Shown here piece after piece: positions 46,976 through 60,593 of a stretch of 64,000 nucleotides of DNA. Position numbers and translations under genes: made by a program. The notes beneath the pieces are model-generated. The model was not told the origin of the DNA. It searched no databases and saw nothing but the letters and a program-made list of their open reading frames with translations. This DNA is from Pseudocercospora fijiensis CIRAD86 (taxonomy: Eukaryota; Ascomycota; Dothideomycetes; Mycosphaerellales; Mycosphaerellaceae). How positions within the stretch are numbered: position 1 is the stretch's first letter; each line of letters begins with the position of its first letter. The stretch spans positions 3,847,664-3,911,663 of the forward strand of contig NW_006921536.1 in NCBI RefSeq assembly GCF_000340215.1. The letters are read 5' to 3'.

Positions 46976-47881
46976 TCGCCCCGGGCTCGGGGATTCAAGC
47001 TACACGTAAAATCGCTTTTTCTTAGTAGGCTACATATAAAAATCGATACTATAGTATATTATAGAGTATATAGACCGGGAAATCAAATAGGGATACGATT
47101 AGGGTTAAGAAGCAGTAGATCTCCGTTATATTAGCGACTAAATTGCGACCGTAGATAGTTAAAACAGACCTATAGTCGGCCTCCGCATATACCTCGTATT
47201 AACTATATAATTAATTACTTTAGAAGTCGGTCTATAGGTCTATTATATTATCTCTATCTCTTATTACTATTAAGTAAGTAGTTAACTACTTACCCTACTA
47301 TCTTAAGACTCTTCTAGCCTAATAGGGTTGTCCTTATTACTACTAGCGACCTCGCCTCGATAATAGCTAGTTTTCTTCGAAGGCTCGTAGAAATAGCGCT
47401 TTCGCTATACTAACTCGTAGCGGCGGCGAGGATATACTTAGTAAGGCTAAATATTAGTAGTATCTATAGTATCTTCGTTAAGTAGCGCCTCGTCTTATTA
47501 TAGCTATTCGAGTCGAGTATTAGGCTTTTACGCAAATAGGCTATTTAACCGCCGCTTAGTCTTAACGTTAGTCTATATTAGAAGGTCGCCGTAGCCTTCT
47601 TTATAATCGTAGGTACGAGTCGGTAGAGATAGTATTATTATTAGACTCTATATAGATATATATATATATAATTTCGCCGCTCTTAGTCGTATAAGTATAT
47701 CGCTTATAATTACTAAGAATATCGGCGTATAGATTACTAGTCTTCTTTAAGGTAGAGGTATTATCGGTAGTAAGAAGGCGCTTATCGAAGACGCGTCGTA
47801 GTAGCTTATCGATAGACTATAACTCGACGTCTATCTACTTAGTCTTACTATTATTATTAAATACTAGTGTTTATATAGCTC

Positions 47882-47944
47882 GAAGAGCTACAAGTAAAGG
47901 ACGAAGTGCTACAAGTAAAGGCCGAAGAGCTATAAGTAAAGGCT
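47882..47944 (+). repeat. 21-bp tandem repeat encoding a heptad, three copies
   Basis: Units begin GAAGAGCTACAAGTAAAGGA at 47882, 47903 and 47924. In one plus-strand frame each encodes a 7-residue unit such as EELQVKD, with a coiled-coil-like pattern. The third unit has a TAA at the Gln codon. This suggests a former coiled-coil protein. Confidence 0.7.
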
Positions 47945-48074
47945 AAGGCGACGAGCGGGGTAGGGTAAGCTAGATTCTAGAAGATTCTACGGCGGCTATA
48001 GCCGTGCCGCGCTAGGTAATAAGGCGGAAATCGTTACAAATCGCGCTTTATAAATCGCGCGCCTTTCTAATAAC

Positions 48075-48118
48075 AACTTCTTCTACTTACTACTACTTCT
48101 ACTACTACTACTACTACG
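48075..48118. repeat. ACT/CTA trinucleotide-rich tract
   Basis: A run of CTACTA units with interruptions. No coding role is evident. Confidence 0.7.
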
Positions 48119-50049
48119 ACTCGTTACTGCTCCCTTTCTATCTTTACTAAGCTAGACACTATACCTACCCCCTATACTAGCCCCTATAGAAACCCCGAGC
48201 AAGATCTCGAGCGCTACCGGTAAGTTTAATATTGTCGCTAAACCTTTATAACCGCGTCGCTAATAGTATTAGTCGCTTAAGTGTTTAAGAGCAAGGAAGT
48301 TATCGATCTCGCTAGTACGTCCTCTAACGAGTCTCTCTCTCGCTCTACGAAGCGAGTTCTAGTTAAGAAGACCGGCTCTAAGAGGGTCGCGACTCTAGTA
48401 AGTCTCGTTTATAAATATATATTACTAGATATACTAACCCTTAAAGCTCGTCGTAGGCGAAGTCTTCGTGCGTTTCGTTAGTAGCGTAGTGCGCCGCCTT
48501 ACTTTTAACTATACCGTCGTCCTCTAAGAGGGCGCTAAGACTATCGAGTACTAGTAGTCGCTAGGCACCTCTACTATTAACGCTTAGTCGTACGCTACTC
48601 TCCTAGGATCGGACTTTACTTAGAACTTCGGCGCTAGCTCTCCTTTCGTCTAGATAGGACCTAGGAATCGATTTACTATAGGAATCTATATCGCCGCTAC
48701 TCGGAAGAACGCGATAATCTAAGAATAGTATACTAATTAAGAAGTTAAAAGTTAGAAAAAGCGAGAGGAAATAAGATAAGATATACTATCTACGCTATAG
48801 GGCGCGGACCGATATATATACTCTATAGAGGTTAGTTAGCCCTCCGCAAAAAATGAAATCTATAAAGTAACTTATAATCTTCTCCTTCCTATTTTTATCT
48901 CGTCTGCCTATATAATAGATATATACTAGGCCTACAATATCGGTTAGCGAAGCTAGCAATATTTAATCTCGCGTTTCTTAGTATATTACCGCCGTTATTA
49001 CTATTCGTATTATAGTCGGTTTGAAATGTATACTTAATCTAGTTAAGTCCGCTCTACTACTGCGACGACTTCTATACAAGCTCGCTTACTGTCTGTTTTC
49101 TATATATAACCGCTTACAATCTCGCTAACACTCTCGTAATATATATCTCGAATATACTACGTCGGAAACGTAGGAGAATTAGAATATAACAATTCCGCTA
49201 GAAACTCGAAGAGTTGCTAGAGCTATACTTCGCTTATACTTCTCCTAAGTTCTTCCGCTTTCTAAGACACTTCCGGGGTAAAGTCGTATTCCTACTAGTA
49301 GCTAGCATCCTTAGTAGAGATAGTCTCTTAATGTTCTAGGATGCCCTCTTCCTATTCGTACTCTATAGATAGAGGTCGAGTATTCGATTTCGAAGCCCGC
49401 CCGCTATCTTCGAATTCTAGTAATACTACTTTCTTCCGGTTATAGTTTATATAGCTAGTATAGCTCCTAGGATCTCCTCTGTAAGCGCAATTACTATATA
49501 GTAGCTTTAGCGCTAGGTTATAGGAATAACGGTACCCTTCGAAATAACTACGGTTAGATTCGTAAGTTCTATATTTCGAAGGAAAGGGACAGTTTAGTAT
49601 AGCGTAACTTCTAGCGTCTATACCGAGGATATAGACTAGCGCCGCTCGCCTCGCTCTCTTATCGGTACCTTTCTACGTTACGCCTTCTCCTAGTATACGT
49701 ATATAGCCCTCTCGAAATACTAGATCTCGCCTTTTACCGCTTACGATTTTCTTTACTAGCGCGTAGTCCGTAGTTCTAGTTTCCTAAATTTCACCTTTTT
49801 AATATACTTCTACTACTGCTTATACGAACTGTTACGCGTAATCCTTTCCTACTTTAGGTATAATATTAAGGCTCGACATTGTATTAGCGCTAGGAATATA
49901 GTAGAGAACCCGAAGAGAAAGGAGGATAACTAAGAGAACTGCCGGGAACTTAGCTTATATAGATAGGGGATAGGCGGCTAAATAATAAGGTTCTTAGTAC
50001 CTCGGAGAAGTAGTAATACGCTAACCGTATTTAGGTAGCTAAACTCTAT

Positions 50050-53000
50050 ACCTAAAGAGAAAAAAATGCTAGTACGGATAGAGAAGTTTTATATATACAT
50101 ATTATAGAGAATAACTACTAATCGTAGCCTAAAAGTCTTCTATATCGAAGTCGAGATCTGCGTCTTAAAGTATACTAAGGATCTTAGCTTCTTATTTATA
50201 TACGACAACCGGAGCCTTTACCTTAGCAATATCGCCTAGCCTTAGAGTGCGAGGTAGCGTTAGAGCGTATAGTATCGAAGTCGGAGTAGAGACTTAAGTG
50301 CGGAATATAGGCTTCGAGAGCAATACGGGTTATCCGGGTAGTCGCTTCCTAGAGAACGAAGGACCTAGAATAGGCGTAGTATTCTTAGAAATCTGTTAGA
50401 TTATACGCGCCGCAGATACGGAACGAGGTATCGGTATAGGTACTAGCGTAGGTAGTATCGACGAGGCCTTAGTTAGATCTGCCTATGCAATCTCCTTCGA
50501 AGGTGTTATTTTAGCCGTAACTTGTATTATCTATTAGGCGTTACTAGGACCTAGGGCTAAGTTCTAGAGGTAGACTAAGGAGTCGTCTAGTTAGTATCTA
50601 GGAAGTTCTACGAATAACGGTCGGCGCGAAGTTTTCGCTAGTGCTATAGTTAGCGCAGTTTCTCGCCGGCTTAGCTATTATCCGACTCTAGTATCGACTA
50701 ACGTCCTATCTTCGTCGTTACCTAGTACGAATGCCCTAGGACCCCTTTCTACCCTACGCGGAAGGCTACTATCGCTACCTGCTTCGCGGTCTAGACCCGT
50801 AAAGTTTCGAGTATACTAGTTAGGCTCGTCTTCGGGTTCTATAGCGTCTCGAGTAGAACCGGTAGGCGGTTTAGCGATTTCGGGAACGTACGCTCGAGGC
50901 ACGTAGTTAAGTATACCCTATAGGCGTCGCGGTTGCTACGCTAGTCCGGTAGAGCTAGTAGGTATAGCGTATATCGCTCCGCGTAATAGGACGTTAGAGG
51001 TTATACCTATAAATAGATTTCTATCCTTAAAAATAAAGTCGTAGAGACGCTTAGGTAGATATAATAGAGCCGAGCGAAACACCTTGTTTAGGGAGTCGCC
51101 GCCCTATGTAAAAGCATACTTTCCGTTAATAAGCATGCGGAGGTTGTATACGTCCGTAACGCGTAAGAATGCTACGAAGAGTTAGCTATAGCTAAATACG
51201 GGCCGTCGAAGGTCGATACCGATATATACTAGGGATTAACCCTAAGATTTGTTTATCGTTATTGCGAAACAAGGTCGAAGCGGAAGTTAATATCGCTTAA
51301 GGGTAAACGGTAGGCCTTTATTCGAATGTATCTAGATTCGCGGTATCTAGTACACTTCCTAATTATCGTCGTCTAGTAGTTTCCGAACTTTGACCCCGAA
51401 CTAGAGTGTTTTTACGACGACAACCCGCGTTCCGTTTACGAGTCCTACGGTCTTATAGATATTCCGTATAATTATTATTAGTATACCTACCCGGATCCGT
51501 AGGCAAGGAATCTAGAGCTCGGTATTCTAGATAGATTTTAAAAGGCTTAAGATTTCCGGAGGCTAGTCTTTATCGCTAGGCAACTTCTCTATCTTATCCT
51601 CGTAGCGATATTCGCGAATTATACCGTACGGTAGGTCGTCTACGATACGTTCGTTAATCTCGTAGGCGGTATCGTTCGTTATATAAAGGATAGCTCGAGA
51701 ACGATAGAATACTAGGTCGTACTTAGCCTTAATAATACCCTATCTTAGAAAGACGAAATCGATAAGCTCGCTAAGGTCCTAGACTCTTCCGACGTATATT
51801 AGTAGCTTAATAAATCGATCGAATACGTCGTCGTATATAATACAGAGGGTCTAGCGGTAGAAGTCGACGTTCCGCGGATTGCTATCTATAAGCCGTATAT
51901 TTTGCTAGAGATAGAGCACCTTAATCTTATTCTAGATTAGGAAGGCTTTGAATGTAATCGCTATTACGTCTGCTTCCTTCGAAGACTTCTTATACTCGGG
52001 AAGCACTAGAAGAGTCTATACCTAGTCGCCGCCGAATATAACGGGGACTCCCGCGAAGAATAGTTCGTTACCCTAGCCGTTACTACCTAATCGTAACTTA
52101 TAAAAGAGTCGATATATAGCTATAATATCGCGTCTATTCTATATCGCGGCTTCGTCCTAAATAACTAGATAAGTCTTTCGGATTAGCTTAGCGTCTATTA
52201 TGTCTTACGTAATAGAATAGTCCTACCGCCCGGTATTGCTTAAAGGAAGTTTAAATCGGGAGTGCGCTATACGACTACTAGGAAGCAGCTATACGGCGAC
52301 ACCTAAAGACGCGATATATAGTACGATAAGGCTACGTGCTCTATAGGTCGCTACGAGTATACGGTATAGGAACGTCTTCCCGCAGCCTCCCGGACCTTAG
52401 ATAAAAAAGTGCGCTATTAACGGATTCTAGTCGATATCGTTCGTAATATCGGTAAAGGCTCGCCTTTAACCGTTATTAAGAAGGTAGGCGTTTTATTATA
52501 TATAGAGTTTGTTCCCGTCTTCGTTTCCTATATCGACTAGCGCTTCTTCTTAAGCGATAGCGTTATTACTACTACGCATTTTCGCCTACGAAGGATCGGG
52601 ACTCGGCAGTCTATAGCCCGATACCTTGTATCCGTTAGCAACTAATTCGGTATATAGCTACTACTTACTATAACTTTTAGTAGTAGCATTTATCTCCTTA
52701 TACCTTCCTACGTACCCTCCGCGCCGTAGTTCGATATATAGACCTTTATATATGTCCCTCTATAGAAGACTCTACTATCGCGTAGAGTCGGCTCCGGATA
52801 TCGCATCCGTTAGGATAAGTAGCACGAATATAAAACGTAATTGTCGGGAGGTATATATCTTCTCGGCCTCCTAGAACGTATTAAGCTATTTATCTTCCGA
52901 TCTTATAAGACTAGATACAATCGCCGCCGCTCGAAAGCTCTTATATATAGTGCCGCTATATATCCTTAAGTCGCGGAAACATTTAGTACCCCGAACGATA

Positions 53001-56000
53001 TAGAGCAATTTAATTAAGTATAGTATCTCGCCTTTAGGACGTAGGGGCGGGTTAAGACGCGCGATCGAGTATACTACGCGCCTAGAACGTTTCTTCTACG
53101 CTTTATTATATAGCGTATAGTGTTTTAGAAACTTAAGATACGTTAAGCGCCGGTAAGACACGTCGTTGTCTAGTAGCAACGCGTTATACCGAAACTACGC
53201 GACGAGCGTAGTACGTTATCGTCTATCGCCGCGTAGGTCCGCTATCGTCGCGTTATAGTTAAACACGATATTACCCCTAGGGCGCGGTAGGTAGACGTCT
53301 AGTCGAATAACCGCGGGCTATTCTTTATAGCGCTTGCCTCCTAAGATATTGTATATCGCTATCGTAGGACTAATGTATCGTATATTAACGTAGTTAGCGA
53401 TCTCGTTACCGGGAATCTCGAGGCAGGCAGTCGTACGGTCGGCGCCCTTATAGACGTACTTATTAATATATTTAATCGCCCGTAATAAGCGGACCTGCTC
53501 GACGTTAATATAGGCGTTAAACCGCTTTAGTAGGTATAGATTATACAGTACGATATAACGATTGTCGAAGAGGAACGCGCGATTCCTCCTCTTATTCTAT
53601 ATCCTCCTATTACGGCGTCTGCGATATTTCGGAAACGCGATATTAGTTACTACCGTCTCGTCCGAGAACTCTATAGGGAATCCCTTAGAATACGTCCCTT
53701 CGGAGTATCGAGGTAACTGTATATACGGGACGTATAGAAAGCCTACGCTATAAGGTCTATAATATATATATTCCTTAACTAAGTTCGTTACGCTACTATC
53801 CGGGTCCTCGGCTAGGCTCGGAAGCTTAGCGCGGATAAAGTTGTCGATCTTAGATATAGTATCTAGCGCTTAATCGGGCGCGATCTATAGTAAGAGGTAA
53901 AGGTAAGGGAGGCTACGCTTCTAGTATTCGACTGTCTAATATCTCGCGATATAGCGACCGAATACGTTCCTATAGTAGACCTCGTACAAAAACTCCCTAG
54001 CTTTCTAAATAAAGACCCTTATCGTAATATCCGGGCGGTCTATCGCGTCCTAATAGTCGAACAAATAACGCTTAATCTCCGGCTAGTTAGGGTTAGCCGT
54101 AAACGTAATAAAGTACGTAGGGACGCCGAAGTAGCCGACGATAGCTACAGAATCTCGGTAGTACTATAAAATCTACTAATCGCCGCCGACGTACGAGGAC
54201 GGGAGAACTATTCGTAGAGCTTATAGGATGCTATCGGATAATAGAGCCCCGTTCGTAGGGACGACTAAACGGTTCTACTATAGCAAACCGTAACGTACGC
54301 TTCTCTTACATTCCCCGTACTATACCTTAGTTCGAAGAACATCGTAACGTAGGTCTTCGCTAATCTATCGAGACAACTCTCGTTAGATATCGTATTCATT
54401 CTTATTGCCTAATAGTACGCGCGTACTACGCTATTTCGGTTGTTTTAAGTCGTACGTATCCGCCTATACTTCTTTCTAATAGTTGCCTAGGAAAAGTAGG
54501 TCGTTTAAGTCTACTACGGTATATACGTCGACGTACAATTGTTATAGGAGCCGGCGACCGTAGAAGATAGTAGGAAATTAGTTTAGCCGATAGTGCAAAA
54601 TGTACCTAAAGTAATCCCTAAGCGTAACGTGCCTCCTACTACGCGTACGAAACTAGTTCTCCTACGAAAACCTAGGAGTTCTAGCCGCCTAGAGGAGGAC
54701 GTAATATATAGGGAAGTAGTATAGATAGTAGCGATTTATACGATATAGAGTAGTAGACACCTCTCCCGTACTTAACCGCTCTACTACTACAAAATCCCTT
54801 ATTCCGCTAATAGCTTCCGGATCGTAATCCGGATAGAGGGCGGCTACTTCGTTTACGACCGGCTTATTATATCGACGCGCGTCCTATATACCTTCGTAGA
54901 CTAAACTAAGGTCTATAGCCTTAAGAACGAGGCGCCTAGGTCCTTAGGAGGATATAAACATTTCCCGAGCCGCGGCGAACTTATAATACAGCGCGTTGTA
55001 TTACGTAATTATCTTATACAACGCGATTATAGTGCCGTAGTCTAGCTACGGCGATAGTATAGATTTCTAGTTCCGGCTAGTATGTCTACGATCGCCGGAT
55101 TTCTATATACGCCTCTTAGTAGCATATACGGGGTCGTAAAAGTATAGCTACGCGTATTAGGGATCTTCCGTTAGAGCGAAGAGACCGCCGCCTAAATAAT
55201 ACGCTCCCCCGTAGATCTAGAACGAACTGTATCCTAATACCCGTATATTACGCTTAGCTATAAATAAAGTTATTGCGAGGCGGCAATTATAGGCTCGAAT
55301 GTTCTCCTAGAACGTTCTTACTTCTATATCCTTAGATAGATCTATAGTAAGCAGTCGCCGTAGTAATAGAGGTAGTTTAGGGATCGGAAATATACCTTTT
55401 ACCGCGCTACTACCGCAACATATTATAAATACTATACCGTTCTTATCCGTAGAAGAAGACGGTTTACTATCTACTCGGACGTTCGATGCTTTACGGATCT
55501 AATGCTTAGCTTAATAGTATTAGTAGGTATATACTATATCGCTAATGTTAAGTATTACTACCTCGTATAGCATCGAGATATACGCCTTAGGAAGAGTAGA
55601 CCTCTCCGGGCGTAAGAGGTCGGCGTTAGTAGCCTACGATCGACCTAGGCTATAGTACGCTTCGGCGACCGCCGTAGGGAGGGTATTATAATCGTTTAGA
55701 CGTTTAAAAGATATCTACCCTAGAGAAGGCTAACTAGCTCGTACCTAAGGACTAGAACCGCTAGCTCTAGCCCTACTAGTAGGGGTAGTAGTAGTGTCCG
55801 TCGGTATAGCTCTAGGGGTAAAAGGAAGGCTCGGTAGAAGTAGCGGTTAGATAGGCCCTAGCGACGGAGCTCTAGGCGCGATAGAGCTACTATTCTTAAT
55901 TAAACTCGTAGAGTTAGCGTTATAGGAAGGCTCCGTAAATTCAACGTCTATCGGTTTAGAAGGATCGAGAAGGTCGCCGAAGTCGTAGTAATTATCGAAA

Positions 56001-57400
56001 GCGTCTAGACCGTATTTATTAGGGGCCTCTATATCCGGTAGCGTCGGACCTTGCCTCTCGGCGTCCTATATAATAGTGTCTCTAGGCAAGACAGACTAAT
56101 CGTCCTAGTTATAGTCGCGACCTATCGGACTTAGTAGAGTATAGATACTAGAAGCGCCGCTTGCTAATATAGATATAGAATCGGACCTACGACTAACGCT
56201 CGGAATTGTAATAGTAGGTAAACTCTACGCCGAATACGATAAAGGAGATAGTATTAGACGTAACGGGTCGATAGTATATAACTCGTACGTAGGCAGAGTA
56301 TAGGGACGCTTAGTAGAAGAAGATATAAGAAAGGGGGAACGATCGGATAGCGTTTTAGATAAAACACCTTACGTATATAGCGATAATACGCTAGGGAGGT
56401 CGCGCGTTGTCCCTAACGCCTCTAACGTATCGTTAAAGATAGGACTTGCTCGACGTAACCTAGGTAATAGTCCGGTAGATGCGTCGTCGTACGCTAACTA
56501 TAGATATATAGTATTAGAATCGTAGTTGCTATAGGTAGAAAGTTAGGCTTTCTATTAAAGTTAGAGAATGTTATCGCTCGAATACTAACCTACGCGCTAA
56601 TATACTACTAGAGTACAGACCCTATAGAATCGTCCGTTCTTCCTCTAGAAGTTAGATACTAGTTTAACGATCTAATAGAATTTACATTAACGTAGTTCGA
56701 CTACTAGTCTAGGAGCGGGACCGGCAACGGGAATACGGTTATACGGAAACGATAGCCTAGCGGAAGATTAGAAGATACCCGCTCTATACTTCGTCTCTTT
56801 ATCTCTATACGATATCGTTTAGAACGGATTATCGTCTTATACGACGTTTATCCCCGTCGACATTTTAACTAGTAATAGGGAACTAGATCTCCGCTTTAGC
56901 TTCGGCTATCGTCGCGAACGCCGTAACTTAGATAGACTGTCGTCCGATATTAGGTTAATCGTAAAGTCGGGCGGTACGAAAGAGCTAGGTATCGCTCGCT
57001 TCTTGCCTTTCCTCGCGCTCTCTATATCTAGTAGCGTAAGTATCGGGCGCTTAGATCTAGAAGAAGATAGAGTAGATAGAGAAGATATTTTAGGTAAGGA
57101 AGAGCTAAGCGAGTACGCCGTACTATAGAGTTCGAAGAATCGCGGCCTTTCGTACGAAAAGCGAGGTAATTATAACGTACTATTAGTAGACCGACGACAT
57201 CGAGGCGTCCTTATATACTACCTCTCGGAGATAGGGACAATTCTAAGAGCGAGCCGTTGTTTTCTCGTAGAGATCGTCGATAATATAAGCGTTAAGGTAC
57301 GCCTCGGAAATTAGGATCCTAGAGCGGTATAAGGTATACGAATCGTAAAGTGTCGATATTAGGGATCTCGGTTAGGAGGGACCGCGGCTATAGGCCTATC
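50050..57400 (-). mobile_element. Helitron, RIP-damaged; ends not resolved
   Basis: A minus-strand RepHel gene identifies a rolling-circle Helitron. Expected ends (5' TC and 3' CTRR after a hairpin) could not be located with confidence, so limits are approximate. The block is CA/TG-depleted throughout with CG retained. Confidence 0.75.
50900..56880 (-). pseudogene. Helitron RepHel (HUH replication initiator and PIF1-like helicase), inactivated
   Basis: From an ATG near 56880 the minus strand reads as one long protein with TAG/TAA at Gln or Trp positions. The Helitron-like N-terminal domain has LPLLLRRLL and FQENIRAYNC near 55270-55390. The Rep part shows FITFTANPN-stop-PEI at 54080-54112, where Trp is expected. 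The HUH motif reads LPYLYLLL at 53889-53912, so both catalytic His have become Tyr. The helicase part has GPGGCGKT (52372-52395), DEAA near 52150, and FGGD. Further left, DVYNLRMLINGKYAFT near 51120-51160 closes the helicase. RepHel nicks and unwinds DNA for rolling-circle transposition. An unassigned tail reads on to about 50100. Confidence 0.87.
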
Positions 57401-59950
57401 TACCTCTAATACTTACTAGTCCTAAGTTGTTTATAGATAGAATAGCTAGATATTCGATATTACGAAAGAAGTCTAAGATCTAAGGAGGACGAATCGCGAA
57501 GAGTCGATAGCGGAGACCCTAGTTAGGAGGGCCTATACGATTAGTGCTTGCTTACGAATCGTAATAATTCGGAAATTAATACTAGGAAGTTCCTTTAACG
57601 GAGCTAGTTAGATTATTAGAATCCGTAGATTAGAAGATTCCTAGATCCTAAGGTAGTATTAGCGGAGTATATAGATTAAATAAAGGTTACCTAGAATGCT
57701 ACTCCTATATAAGCCCTCGAGATCTAGTTTAGACAAATTATCCCTAACTAGTTAATTAAATCTAGGGTATATAGTTTGCGAGAGTAGCAGGATACTCGCC
57801 GGCCGAGATTACGGAGGAGGACTAAGTACGAATAGTAGGTTCGTATAGGGTAGTTCGTATAGAGGGGAGAGAAAGAGCGAGAGTACTCGGTAGATAGGCG
57901 CCTCTTTAACCGATCCTAAGAAAGCTCTACGTTTACCGGCGTAATCTAGTCTTATATAGTGTCGATCTCGCAATTTCTCGACGCGGAAAGGCTATAGGTA
58001 CCCTATAGAGCGCCTAAAGTTAGGAGACTAGTAGGATAGCTACTAGATTCCTTAGGCGTTAAGTAGATTGCTCTATACGGGTCCTGCCGGGAGTACTATC
58101 CTCTAGTCGCCGATTATTAAAGAGAGATGCGTATATAGCTAGGGGCCATTTAGAAAACTAGATCCTACTAGAGCTAGTAGTGTTAGTAACAGCCGATTAG
58201 AGGTATTAGGCGAGGACGCCTATAACTCGCCTTTAAGCGTCTAAGACATTAGCTCGCTAAACGATAGTCCGGTATGTCTAGAGATAGTATCGTAGGCGGC
58301 GGATATAGAGGATTTTAATATAGAAGAAGGTAAAGAAGCTATAACGGTACCTACTATACCTAAAGGAAGGCAGATCGCGGTTAAATATATAGACTAAGCG
58401 CCGGTTAAGACTATACATTCTAGGAGGGCAATTTCGGTATTAAAGGCCTAGATTAGCGATATAGCACGTATACGCTAGCTCGGATAGTATATTCTTCGGC
58501 TTGATTTCCCGTACTCGGCGCTCTTAAAGAGCGATATTCGTTCGGGTAGTATCGCGTAATTCTAAAGACCTTTATTTCGAAACCCTCTAGTCCTAAGTGC
58601 ATCTCGAAGTAATATACGCGCCGCGTATACGTAGCTGCCTATTTGTTTGTATACGTAACGCGATCTAGAAGTGATATATTAACGCGATTATTAATACGAA
58701 CTTAGAGCGCGACAAGGACATTAACCGTTATTCTATCGACCGCCGCCCTTCTATATACTTCGCGTAGTCTAGTACGACTATTTCCCCCTCGATTTCCTTC
58801 GCCGATACTATTACATTAGCGATTAGAACGCGCGCGATAGCAGACTAGGAGGACGTCGATTTTATAGCTATTTAGTAGTAGGAGCTAAACTTCGCCGCTA
58901 AGTCGCTCTATAACGAGAATAACGGCGTTAAGGCGGAGACTAGCCCTATCTTCGATCGCCTAAAGGAGAACCGTAGAATAGGCCGGTAACTAGATATAGC
59001 GTACCGCGATAACCGCCGCTACAATATATACGCTAACGAGATCGTAATAGCGGTTAATAGAAGGATAAACGCGAAACTAGACACTAAGTTTGTAAGTATT
59101 AGCGCCGCGTATAGATATCGAAACTAGAGCTAATAGTAACTAGACGTACTAGTACGAAATAGTAGACGGCGGCGTAGTCGAGCTTACCTTTTAGCCGAAG
59201 GACGATAGCTCTCCCTACCCCTTCGATCGTTATAACTTCTTAGAGGCAGATAGTAAGATTCCGGCCCTAAAGAGATTCGTAAGTTAGCCCGTCGGGAAGG
59301 ATTGCCTATTTTTAATCTCGTACTAACCTCTATAGGCTCGGATAGGTATATTAGGGCAAGCTCCGTTTCCGGACTATCGCCGTAGAAGACTACCCTCTCG
59401 CCGAATACCCCCTCCTACTTCTTATATACCCTATCCTTAACCCGCGGTCGCCTTCCTTCGAATTAGTAGGTAAGGTATAGCTATTCTATACCTTCGACCC
59501 GAGGTAGCTAAGCTATATCTTAACTAGCGAACCCGGTACTAATCTAACCCTATCTAGCAAATAGGCCCGCCTGTTCTATTTTCTAGTAGAAGGCACTCGA
59601 GGCCTCTAATACAATATTGCCTTCCGCTCCGTATAAGATAGGGAGAACAAGTATCGGCTCTAGATATTAGAGAAGGCGTAGAATAAGGCTAGCTTTAGAT
59701 ATATAGACTAGCAACCTAAGATATTATAGAAGTAGGGAGTTAGCGACGTATACCTAAAGGCTATTAACGAGCTAGAGTTTAGAGGTAATTAACGGCCGTA
59801 TCTAAAGATATCGCGATTCCGGTAGTACCTAAATTAGTAGAAATAAAATAAAAATAGTCCTACCCTTACCGTCGCCTATATCTAACTATATGTTTTACTC
59901 TCCTCTCCTATACTCGCTACCGCCGCGAAAATTGTACCGACCGCGTACGC
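57400..59950 (+). pseudogene. Unrecognised degenerate coding sequence beside the Helitron
   Basis: From about 58550 to 59830, plus-strand frames read as protein-like sequence with TAG at former Gln codons. Seen segments include KAETSPIFDRLKENRRIG and AYRDNRRYNIYANEIVIAVN (about 58930-59060). I do not recognise a family. The part from 57400 to 58500 is less clear. It may be a second gene of the Helitron in divergent orientation, captured cargo, or another element. Confidence 0.35.
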
Positions 59951-60232
59951 CGCTAATCCTCTATTTACTCCCTACTCTTTCGGCGTCGCGAAATGCTAGT
60001 AAGACGTATCGATCCGCGTTATCCTAACGGCGAAAAGGGAGTCCCTCTCCTAAACCTCGCCCGCTCTTCGCGTCGTCTCCGCTAGTCCTCTATTAACTAC
60101 CTACGCTTTCGTTATCGCGAAATGCTAGTAAGACGCATCGATCCGCGCTATCCTAACGGCGAAAAGGGAGTCCTTCTCCTAAACCTCGCCCGCTCCTCGC
60201 GTCGTCTCCGCTAATCCTCTATTTACTCTCTA
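59951..60232. repeat. 129-bp tandem duplication, two copies and a partial third
   Basis: Units start CGCTAATCCTCTATT at 59951, CGCTAGTCCTCTATT at 60080 and CGCTAATCCTCTATT at 60209, exactly 129 bp apart. The copies differ by scattered transitions and a few transversions. No coding role is evident. Confidence 0.9.
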
Positions 60233-60353
60233 CTAATACTATATATACTTCTATAGCGAAGAAAGGCGAGGTCGGATAGGAGCGGCTTTCTAATACGTAA
60301 CCGGAGCTAAGCGAGCGGGGACGCTTATAGCTGCTACGTAAATAGAGACCTCT

Positions 60354-60545
60354 AGCTAATTAGGTAGTCCTAAAGGTTATACCCTCGCTAGTTATTTAAA
60401 GCTAGCCCTAGTTAGCGAGATGCCGAACTATATTCGCTCGAATATATTAGCCGACTATACCTTTAAGGGTACGGTAAAATTAGTATAAGGCGATCTACGA
60501 TCTGCTAGATCGTCCGAATAGGGGGTTTAATTCCCTTATTAGCTA
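60354..60545 (+). tRNA. tRNA-like structure 1 (192 nt, long insert), probable pseudogene
   Basis: AGCTAAT (60354-60360) pairs with ATTAGCT (60538-60544) as a 7-bp acceptor-like stem. It is directly preceded by a 5-bp stem with a 7-nt loop (GGGGG, TTTAATT, CCCTT at 60521-60537), the geometry of a T arm. GGTA and TACC near 60363-60384 can pair as a D stem. A run of ten T (60550-60559) follows, as at RNA polymerase III terminators. The insert is long for an intron and no anticodon is identified, so it may be a tRNA-derived repeat or chance. Confidence 0.35.
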
Positions 60546-60593
60546 CAACTTTTTTTTTTAATCTATATAATTATCTATATTCTATAACCCTCT

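Larger units (their letters stand above)
46980..49950. repeat. RIP-damaged block, unassigned
   Basis: CA and TG are scarce and no recognisable domain is found on either strand. A plus-strand open stretch at 48281-48481 reads STKRVLVKKTGSKRVATLVS and is basic and Ser-rich; its frame continues with TAG codons to about 48700 (Arg-rich). It could be the decayed C-terminal part of a transposon protein. Short repeats inside are listed separately. Confidence 0.5.
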
